From Pseudomaricurvus alkylphenolicus (GTDB lineage: Bacteria > Pseudomonadota > Gammaproteobacteria > Pseudomonadales > Cellvibrionaceae): a stretch of 64,000 bases of DNA. The notes under the pieces were generated by a model that saw only the letters and a program-made list of their open reading frames with translations, was not told the DNA's origin and ran no database searches. Made by a program: the position numbers and the translations under genes. Shown here one piece after another: positions 9,034 through 15,944 of this stretch (its first letter is position 1; the number at the start of each line of letters is the position of its first letter). The stretch spans positions 342,319 to 406,318 of the forward strand of contig NZ_JAAQPI010000006.1 in the NCBI RefSeq assembly GCF_011683955.1. The letters are read 5' to 3'.

Positions 9034-9503
9034 GCCCGATATTGACCTGGTGGCAGCAGCGCACTGACAGCGAACAAAGAACCCTGAAAATCGCCTCACC
9101 GATCATCCTGTCGGCGGTATTCTATTTGCTGGTGTTTGCCCCCTTGTACGGAAGCTACGCGTCCGAAAAGAAACGCCTTGAGCAACTCAAATCAACCTAC
9201 CTGTGGTTGGCCGAGAACAGCGGAGATTTGGCAGCCCCCTATATTTGTCAGTCCGTTGACACCACCTCTGCCCCCAAAGAAGCACTGGAGCGCCTGTCAC
9301 GTGCAGAGGGCATTGCACAATCGAGCTGGACCCAAACGCACGAAGGCTGGAGTGTGGCCATCAAGTCGGCCCAGGGGCGATCCGTTTTGCGTTGGCTGGA
9401 AGCCTCTGCCTGCGTCGGCGCCTCGATAACCCATGTCGACATTCAGCGGGTAAACAACCATTCACCGCTGGTAAACGCCAATGTGGGGATGTTGCTGCTG
9501 TGA
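9030..9503 (+). CDS. gspM: type II secretion platform protein GspM
   Basis: 157 residues with a short cytoplasmic start, one membrane helix (about residues 24-42, IILSAVFYLLVFAPLYG) and a periplasmic domain of the GspM type with a coiled-coil lead-in. It pairs with GspL. Size is normal for the family. The stop overlaps the GTG of gspN. Confidence 0.88.
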   Translation: MSPILTWWQQRTDSEQRTLKIASPIILSAVFYLLVFAPLYGSYASEKKRLEQLKSTYLWLAENSGDLAAPYICQSVDTTSAPKEALERLSRAEGIAQSSWTQTHEGWSVAIKSAQGRSVLRWLEASACVGASITHVDIQRVNNHSPLVNANVGMLLL

Positions 9504-10168
9504 AACCGTTACACTGGACACTTTACAGTGCTGCCGCATTGACGGCGATTCTGGTTGCCCTGCTTAATCTCCCGTTAAACCGGATCTTGGCATCCTCGCA
9601 AGCACCGGTAACGATCGTGGATACCGTTACACTTGCGTCGGGAACGGTTTATGTAAAACCGAGCCAGGCGCCGGTATGGCGCATCCGTTACCGCTGGTGC
9701 CCCGGCCAGGGCCTGACAAGCTGGTGCATTGATGGCCGCAGTGGTGAGTCTTTTTTGCAAGGCATTGCCCACTGGCAAGGCGGAACCGCGCTGGCCCTGG
9801 CGAACATCGAGGTGTCAGCACACAGTGACCAGCTACCCGGCATTGCTGCGCCGGCCAGCTTTACGTTAACTGCCAGAGCCTCGCATGTGGCCGTAGCGTC
9901 ACTGGCCTGCGGGCAACAGCAAATTGCCGTCGGCGACGCTCTGGTTACCTTGTCGAATCTGAAGGTGCTCGGCAACAGCCTGATGGATTCTCAGGTAAGC
10001 CTGCACGGCAGCCAGCCGGTGCGCCTCTCCCTGACGGGTTCATTCTCCGGCTCGGGACAAATCGCAAATGGCAAACTGTCACTGCAGGCGCAGCCTTCGG
10101 CGAACCTCGATACCCCACACACTCACTCCGGCTGGTCATTCAGGGCCAAGCTGCCTTGTTTAGCTTGA
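9500..10168 (+). CDS. gspN: type II secretion protein GspN
   Basis: 222 residues from a GTG at 9500 that overlaps the gspM stop. A longer open frame upstream lies wholly within gspM and would bury the hydrophobic start, so I reject it. Residues about 7-26 form a membrane anchor. The rest is a periplasmic beta-rich domain with two Cys pairs, as in GspN. GspN is found in a subset of T2SS and its role is accessory and poorly defined. Confidence 0.85.
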   Translation: MKPLHWTLYSAAALTAILVALLNLPLNRILASSQAPVTIVDTVTLASGTVYVKPSQAPVWRIRYRWCPGQGLTSWCIDGRSGESFLQGIAHWQGGTALALANIEVSAHSDQLPGIAAPASFTLTARASHVAVASLACGQQQIAVGDALVTLSNLKVLGNSLMDSQVSLHGSQPVRLSLTGSFSGSGQIANGKLSLQAQPSANLDTPHTHSGWSFRAKLPCLA

Positions 10169-10175
10169 GGCGGAA

Positions 10176-10955
10176 ATGAAAAATTTACCGAGCATACACC
10201 CCGTCCACATAATCAATGCGCTTCTGCTGGTGGCGCTGGCCGCACTGGCTTGGAATGTCATCTCTTTGTCACAAAGCACGGTTAACGTCACAGCGGCGGC
10301 TGATTCATCGTCCTCAAACTACAAAGCCGGGGGTTCCTGGCAATGGTTTGACAAAGACGAAAACCGACGCGCCGATAACATTGTCCGCAAGTCGCTGGGG
10401 CGAACGTCGATCACGGCCACATTAAACGGGGTCATCAACAGCGGCGGCGTTTCGGTGGCCTCCATCCGCGTTCGCGGCCGCGAAAGCGCGGTATACGCCC
10501 CTGGAGAAGAGATCTCGCGTGGTGTCACTGTTCACCGCATAGAAAACACACGCGTGATTCTGAGGGAACACGGCGCGTTGAGGGAACTTCCCCTGGCCAG
10601 CCTGGATGACAACCTTGCCGGTGGCGATACAAGCGGCAGAAGCCAGCCGCTGCTGGACCTGAATGAGTCGCACCACGCCGAAGGCCTGGAAATAACGGCG
10701 GTAAACGGAACCACGGGCGTTACCCTCAAGGGCTTGTCCAGTCGCGCTGCCAGCGTGACCGGCTTGCGTTCTGACGACACAGTGATCTCCATCGATGGGC
10801 GCCCTATCGTGGACTATATGCAGTCGGGGGAACTACAGACCCTGGCAAGCCTTGAACAGGCCAATGTCATCGTGGTCAGGGATGGTAATGAACTGCCACT
10901 GACCATAGACACCAAAGATTTTGCACAGGATCTGATTAGGCAGATACATAAGTGA
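10176..10955 (+). CDS. gspC: type II secretion protein GspC (PDZ-type)
   Basis: 259 residues: a membrane anchor at about 10-32, a homology region at about 105-160 (VIRVRG-type beta domain with YAPGEEISRGVTVHRIENTRVIL), and a C-terminal PDZ domain at about 170-255 (GLSSRAASVTGLRSDDTVISIDG). GspC bridges the inner-membrane platform to the N0 domain of the secretin. It follows gspN by 7 bases, and its stop overlaps the gspD start. Confidence 0.92.
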   Translation: MKNLPSIHPVHIINALLLVALAALAWNVISLSQSTVNVTAAADSSSSNYKAGGSWQWFDKDENRRADNIVRKSLGRTSITATLNGVINSGGVSVASIRVRGRESAVYAPGEEISRGVTVHRIENTRVILREHGALRELPLASLDDNLAGGDTSGRSQPLLDLNESHHAEGLEITAVNGTTGVTLKGLSSRAASVTGLRSDDTVISIDGRPIVDYMQSGELQTLASLEQANVIVVRDGNELPLTIDTKDFAQDLIRQIHK

Positions 10956-12862
10956 TGATACAACCGCAGAGCAATCGAATGATGAAAAACTGGTCTCCCT
11001 TTATATTGTTGTTGTCCCTGATCTGCCTGTTGCCGACGGCAAGCGCCGACGACCACACTGTCAGCATCAACTTTCGCGATGCGGAAATACGCTCGGTGAT
11101 TGAAAGTGTCGCCGAAGTCACTGGCAAATCGTTTGTACTGGACCCACGCGTCAAAGGCAAGCTGTCAATCATTTCACCACAGCCCATCGAAAAAGACCTG
11201 TTTTACGAAGTCTTTCTTTCCGCGCTTCAGGTTCAAGGCTTCCAGGCCGCTGACGACGGCGCTGTGGTAAGGATTGTCCCCTTTACCAAAGCTTTTGACG
11301 TACCGGGCGGTGATGCCGGCAACCAGATCGAAACCCACGTGATTCCCGTAGAACATTCACGCGCTCCCGACCTGCTGCCGTCGTTGCGTCCACTGATGAG
11401 CAAGGGCGCGCGCATTCAGGCGCATGAATTCAGCAACCACATTATCGCCACCGATACCCGCGCGCAGCTGCGTAGAATCGGCGAAGTTCTCAAAGAGATC
11501 GATACACCGGACCAGTCGGCCATGGAGATCATTGAACTCGACCACCTGTCTACCGGCGAAGCACTCTACATCATCAGCCAGATGAAAGTCATCGATCAGC
11601 AAAAAATCAGCATTGTTGAAGATGAACTCAACAACCGCATCATTATCAGCGGCCCCAGCATCGATCGCCGCCGCTTTGGCAACCTGCTGGCGTCTCTGGA
11701 CGTACCGACAAGAAGCCAGGACTCAGGCGTGGAAGTGATTTACCTGAACTACTCCTCGGCGGAGGACTTGAAGGCGATTCTCACTAATATGCTGCAATCC
11801 AGCACCTTTCAATTTATCAGCGGTGCCGACGCCAAAGCGCCGACCTCCAAGTACAAAATTGAAGCCGACAAAGGCAATAATGCCCTGATCGTAGCCGCCC
11901 CGCAAGCCGTCACCAGCAAACTGAAATCCATCGTTCGCAAACTGGACCGCCCCCGTGAACAGGTATTGATCGAAGCTGTGGTAGCCGAGATCTCCGAAGA
12001 TAAAGCCCGCGAACTGAGCGTGCAGTTGGCGTCGGTCAGCGAGAATGGCGGCTACCTTACCAACTACAGCACTATTCTACCGGTACTGAGCGCGCTCGCC
12101 ACAGAGGACCGGGAGGACGCCGTCGCAAAGCTGGGCACCACCCTGCAAAACCAGACCGGGCTTAACGCGGCCGGCGGCAATCTGGACTCCGACGGCCACG
12201 GCATTGCCGCATTGATTCGGGCGCTACAGTCTGACAGCGACACCAACATACTTTCCACCCCTTCGGTGGTCACCCTGGACAACGAAGAGGCGGAACTGAG
12301 TGTCGGCCAGCAGGTGCCGTTTATAACCGGCAGCTTCACCAGCTCCAACAACTCCGTTGACAACCCCTTCCAGACCATTCAACGGGAAGATGTGGGCGTG
12401 CAATTGAAAGTCACCCCCCAGATCAATGAAGACGACTCCGTCAAGCTGGCCATTGAGCAGGAATCCTCCAACCTGCTCGCCTCCGCCGAAACCCTGGGAA
12501 CCGCCGACGTGGTGACCGCCAGACGCTCCATTTCAACCAACGTGGTAGTGGGCAACAATCAACTGCTGGTACTCGGCGGTTTGATCGGCGACGACTTCAG
12601 CATCAGCGAAAGCAAAGTACCACTGCTGGGCGATATTCCTGTGCTGGGCCACCTGTTTAAGAGCAAGAGTCGCCAGGCCACCTCTCGAGTACTGATGATC
12701 TTTATCCGCCCCACCGTCATTACCGACACGCAAACGGCTCGCAATGTCACCAACAAACGCTATCGCTACATCCGCGAAAGACAATTGGAACAGCGCGATG
12801 GCACCACCAGCAGCATCCCTTACACCGTGACCGAAAGCGATAAACAACTGGGAATTGAATAA
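10955..12862 (+). CDS. gspD: type II secretion outer-membrane secretin GspD
   Basis: 635 residues from ATG 10955 (a GTG lies one codon before). Signal peptide ends near TASA^DDHT. The N0 domain begins with VSINFRDAEIRSVIESVAEVTGKSFVLDPRVKG, shown here only in part: key block FRDAEIRSVIESV. N1-N3 domains follow to about residue 320. The secretin domain carries VGQQVPFITG and, near the end, VPLLGDIPVLGHLFKS. It forms the outer-membrane channel. Like gspC it sits at the far end of the operon instead of at the front. Confidence 0.96.
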   Translation: MIQPQSNRMMKNWSPFILLLSLICLLPTASADDHTVSINFRDAEIRSVIESVAEVTGKSFVLDPRVKGKLSIISPQPIEKDLFYEVFLSALQVQGFQAADDGAVVRIVPFTKAFDVPGGDAGNQIETHVIPVEHSRAPDLLPSLRPLMSKGARIQAHEFSNHIIATDTRAQLRRIGEVLKEIDTPDQSAMEIIELDHLSTGEALYIISQMKVIDQQKISIVEDELNNRIIISGPSIDRRRFGNLLASLDVPTRSQDSGVEVIYLNYSSAEDLKAILTNMLQSSTFQFISGADAKAPTSKYKIEADKGNNALIVAAPQAVTSKLKSIVRKLDRPREQVLIEAVVAEISEDKARELSVQLASVSENGGYLTNYSTILPVLSALATEDREDAVAKLGTTLQNQTGLNAAGGNLDSDGHGIAALIRALQSDSDTNILSTPSVVTLDNEEAELSVGQQVPFITGSFTSSNNSVDNPFQTIQREDVGVQLKVTPQINEDDSVKLAIEQESSNLLASAETLGTADVVTARRSISTNVVVGNNQLLVLGGLIGDDFSISESKVPLLGDIPVLGHLFKSKSRQATSRVLMIFIRPTVITDTQTARNVTNKRYRYIRERQLEQRDGTTSSIPYTVTESDKQLGIE

Positions 12863-12866
12863 ACCC

Positions 12867-14594
12867 ATGGCCAAGATAAAGAAGTCAATTTACTGTGATT
12901 ATTTCGGGTTCTCTCGGGACCCTTTTTCAATCTCGCCGGACCCTGCGCTTCTTTATCCTACACTGCAGCACAAAAAAGCCCTCGCCTATCTCAAGTACGG
13001 CCTTGATCGCGAAGGCGGTTTTATTCTGCTGACGGGTGAGGTGGGCACCGGCAAGACCACCCTGACCCGGCTAATGCTGGATCAACTGCCTGGCAACATC
13101 CGGGTTGCCTATATCCTCAACGCCAATGCCGACAGCGACAGCGTACTGCGCAGCGTCTGCAAAGAGTTGGGGGTCGGCAGCGATGACACGGCAACCGACA
13201 TCCAATCCGCCAATGCCGATGGTTTGATGGAGCTGCTCTATTCCGATTTGCTTAAAGCCCATGGTGAAAACAAGAAAACCCTGGTGGTTATCGAGGAAGC
13301 ACAAAACCTCGACCCCGAAGTGTTGGAAACGCTGCGACTGCTGACCAACCTGGAAACCAACACCACCAAGCTGCTGCACATACTGCTGGTAGGTCAACCC
13401 GAACTGCTGGATACACTAGCCATCAAATCGCTGCGCCAGTTAAACCAGAGAGTCGTGTCCCGCCATCACCTGCAGCCTCTTCAGATCTCGGATCTTGAAA
13501 ATTACCTCAACTATCGAATTCAGAAAGTGGGCGGGCAACCCACGCTGTTCAGCAAAAGCTCACTCAAGACTCTGTTTCAACACAGTGAAGGCATCCCCCG
13601 GCTGGTTAACCTGATCAGCGAGCGAGCCCTGCTGGGTGTGTTTTCCAATGGAGGAAAGCAAGTGACACCCGGTATCGTCAAAGCCGCTGCAGAAGAAGTG
13701 CTGGGACAGAAACCGGAGCCGACCAATGCCTGGCTCAAAACGGTGTTGATAGGCACCGCCGCCACAGCGCTTGTTGCTGTGCTTGGCGCTGGGGCCTATT
13801 TCTACGGCTTGAGTCAGACCACCCCCGAATCCACGCCTGTTGCATTAAAGCAGATGACGACACCTGATTTGACTCCGAAGCCAACTCCCGGCCCCTCGTC
13901 ATCCCCTGTGACAATGGTCGATGCTGTAGGGCCTGAAGCAACACAGACAGGCCTGGTTAGCGCCAACGCCGCCCCGCAATATATGGCCATCAGTCCGATG
14001 GTCAGCTCGGCGAGCTTGCTGGCCAAACTATGGGGGCATGAAATTCCGGTAACCTCACCAAGGGAGCTCTGTCAGGCTGCTGGAGCCCTTGGGCTGCGCT
14101 GTGAAAGCTTTTCCCAAATGGCTTTGAACGATCTCTTCCAGTTTGATCGCCCGGGCCTGGTGACTCTCTCATCCGACTATGACCAACTGACCGTCTACCT
14201 GCTGGCAAAGATCGAGGGCGATTCAGCGCAGTTGGTCAGCGCCAAAGGCAACAGCCTTATCTCCCTTAAGGAACTCGAACGCCGCTGGCAGGGCGACTTT
14301 ACTCTATTGTGGCAACCGCCTCCGGGATACCGACAGCCGCTAAAAGAGGGAGACTCCAACCTGGCAATCATGCGCTGGCTCACAGACCAGATGCAGCACT
14401 GGCAGATCACCGAAGAAAGACTCATTACCGGCAGAATGTACACCGGTGCTTTGGTTAAATTGGTACAACAGTTTCAGCAGTCATCGGGGCTTGAGGCCGA
14501 TGGTATTTTGGGCGTGAGAACCATTATTCGCATGAACAGCGCCGGCGGAGACAATCCAAAGCTGCTTTCCGCCAATTCCGACGGAGAGGTTTAA
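12867..14594 (+). CDS. gspA: GspA/ExeA-type ATPase with peptidoglycan-binding end
   Basis: 575 residues from ATG 12867; an in-frame TTG four codons earlier overlaps gspD and is less likely. AAA+ domain with Walker A GEVGTGKTT at residues 57-65 and Walker B region LVVIEEAQNLD. A membrane helix lies near residues 290-315, followed by a proline/threonine-rich linker. The C-terminus holds a peptidoglycan-binding domain (LVQQFQQSSGLEADGILGVRT). In Aeromonas, ExeA with ExeB opens the cell wall for secretin assembly. It sits 4 bases after the secretin gene. Confidence 0.9.
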   Translation: MAKIKKSIYCDYFGFSRDPFSISPDPALLYPTLQHKKALAYLKYGLDREGGFILLTGEVGTGKTTLTRLMLDQLPGNIRVAYILNANADSDSVLRSVCKELGVGSDDTATDIQSANADGLMELLYSDLLKAHGENKKTLVVIEEAQNLDPEVLETLRLLTNLETNTTKLLHILLVGQPELLDTLAIKSLRQLNQRVVSRHHLQPLQISDLENYLNYRIQKVGGQPTLFSKSSLKTLFQHSEGIPRLVNLISERALLGVFSNGGKQVTPGIVKAAAEEVLGQKPEPTNAWLKTVLIGTAATALVAVLGAGAYFYGLSQTTPESTPVALKQMTTPDLTPKPTPGPSSSPVTMVDAVGPEATQTGLVSANAAPQYMAISPMVSSASLLAKLWGHEIPVTSPRELCQAAGALGLRCESFSQMALNDLFQFDRPGLVTLSSDYDQLTVYLLAKIEGDSAQLVSAKGNSLISLKELERRWQGDFTLLWQPPPGYRQPLKEGDSNLAIMRWLTDQMQHWQITEERLITGRMYTGALVKLVQQFQQSSGLEADGILGVRTIIRMNSAGGDNPKLLSANSDGEV

Positions 14595-14596
14595 TC

Positions 14597-15154
14597 GTGT
14601 CTTACGTCCTGGATGCATTGAATCAAGTGGAAAAGCGGCGCAAGGAAGAACGGCCGGCGTCTGTGGAAGAGTTTTTGACTTCAGAACCCCGTAGCCACAA
14701 CACCCCTCGTCGTACGCAGGTTCTAATTCCTATTGCCGCTACTGCTTTGACTATGGTGGTCGGTTTTTCTGCTTGGAAATTTGTCTCCGACGAAGAAATT
14801 CCAGTTTCGAGAGACGTGGCACCTAGTAGCACGATTGCACCGCTGGCTACCATAACAAATACTCAAAGTGCTCACGTAATGCAGACGGTAGTAACAACTG
14901 AACGCAAAACCCCTCCTCCGATAAATACTCAGAGCATTTCGCCACAGGTAAACCAGGAAAGCGAAGTTGCGAGACCAGACATTAAAGCAACAGGCTATCT
15001 TTTCCTTGGAACAAACAGTCCGTCGAATAAGGTCTTTGTCAATGGTAGGGGATACCGAAAAGGCAGTTCAATAAGCGGATATCAAGTCATAAGGATTGAG
15101 AGCAGTTCGTTTACCGTTAAAAAGAGCGGTCAAGAGTTTCAACTATCCTATTAA
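14597..15154 (+). CDS. gspB: GspB/ExeB-type T2SS assembly protein
   Basis: 185 residues from a GTG two bases after gspA. The start SYVLDALNQVEKRRKEE is the GspB family opening. One membrane helix lies near residues 45-62, then a low-complexity periplasmic linker. The last ~55 residues (YLFLGTNSPSNKVFVNGRGY) are the GspB C-terminal domain. GspA and GspB act together in secretin localisation. No terminator is seen directly after it; the repeat block begins 30 bases on. Confidence 0.88.
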   Translation: MSYVLDALNQVEKRRKEERPASVEEFLTSEPRSHNTPRRTQVLIPIAATALTMVVGFSAWKFVSDEEIPVSRDVAPSSTIAPLATITNTQSAHVMQTVVTTERKTPPPINTQSISPQVNQESEVARPDIKATGYLFLGTNSPSNKVFVNGRGYRKGSSISGYQVIRIESSSFTVKKSGQEFQLSY

Positions 15155-15231
15155 GGTAGGTTCGGTTTTCATGTCAAAGTCTCTTGTGTGCCATAACCGG
15201 AAGTTGGAATTAGCAGAAATTGCGTTCGAGC

Positions 15232-15409
15232 GTAGGTCGGATTAGGCGCATTGCGGCGTAATCCGACGGTTCCGCCGGCGTTGTTCGTTGGCTGCGGCCC
15301 GATTTTTAACCCCCTTGGATGTTGCTGCAACAGGCGGTTTATTCGCGGCCATCGCCAATTTAAACCTTCGGCGGAACGGCGGATTACGGCTTCGCCTAAT
15401 CCGCCCTAC
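15232..15409. repeat. palindromic REP-like element with long imperfect arms
   Basis: The left arm 15232-15276 begins GTAGGTCGGATTAGGCG and continues GGCGTAATCCGAC. The right arm 15370-15409 reads back as GTAGGGCGGATTAGGCG and GCCGTAATCCGCC. Arms match at about 16 of 17 bases at their ends and are separated by about 93 bases. Each arm can fold by itself around the GATTA/TAATC core. This GTAGG...GGATTA family is a common dispersed intergenic repeat in gammaproteobacteria (recalled, not searched). Confidence 0.7.
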
Positions 15410-15481
15410 ATTCGTGCGGCCGTTGCTGACACTTGCAGTATCACGCACCTTGAAAAAGAAGGCAAAAACGTGAAGCTAAGG

Positions 15482-15687
15482 GCCGCTTCGAAGGGAGCAC
15501 AGAGGTCTAATTTAGAAACCAATTGTCGATGAAAAGGGCCGATTCGGGGTATAACCATATGGGACCGTCTTCGCCATGGATGGCGAAGCAGAGCTACAGG
15601 GATGTATTCATGCGTGTCCCAGATGGTTATACCCCGAAGCGGACCGTTCCCGAACTATAAAAGAAAACGGCTCCCTTCGAAGCGGTC
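15482..15687. repeat. MITE-like nested palindrome
   Basis: Three nested inverted pairs share one centre. The outer pair is GCCGCTTCGAAGGGAGC at 15482-15498 with its near-exact complement at 15670-15687. The middle pair is TCGGGGTATAACCAT at about 15543-15557 with its complement at about 15624-15638. An inner CTTCGCCAT/ATGGCGAAG hairpin is at about 15569-15588. The short open frame inside it is not a gene. The structure fits a miniature inverted-repeat element. Confidence 0.65.
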
Positions 15688-15896
15688 CGCCACGATCCAG
15701 CTAGTGCACGAACAGAACACCATTCAATGTCCTCTGGCACAACAGAGACATTGGCGACCCAGTCGCGGTCGGAGCCCGCTGCTACGTACGTAGATAAATC
15801 CTGCCGGTACTAAACTTCCGGTTATGGCACTTTTCTGCCTACCCAAACTCCCAGCCACTTCAGCTTAAAACTCATACCTCCTAAATCGGAAACAAA

Positions 15897-15925
15897 AAAA
15901 AGCCCGACATAATGCCGGGCTTTTT
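15897..15925. terminator. bidirectional Rho-independent terminator
   Basis: AAAAAGCCCG at 15897-15906 pairs with CGGGCTTTTT at 15916-15925 around a 9-nt loop, giving a T-run on both strands. It lies 20 bases beyond the TBDR stop on the minus strand and closes the T2SS and repeat side on the plus strand. Confidence 0.85.
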
Positions 15926-15944
15926 AAAGCGATCTCAACCTAAC

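Larger units (their letters stand above)
15188..15830. repeat. 643-bp segment bounded by an 18-bp perfect inverted repeat
   Basis: GTGCCATAACCGGAAGTT at 15188-15205 recurs as its exact reverse complement at 15813-15830. Between them lie two distinct large palindromic elements and no credible gene. The boundaries resemble those of a non-autonomous mobile element, but I see no target-site duplication next to the arms. The whole stretch 15155-15944 between gspB and the TBDR gene is otherwise without coding sequence. Confidence 0.6.

Noticed and set aside
15602..15793. 63-codon frame in the repeat spacer
   Set aside because: It is created by the MITE-like palindrome and has no coding features.
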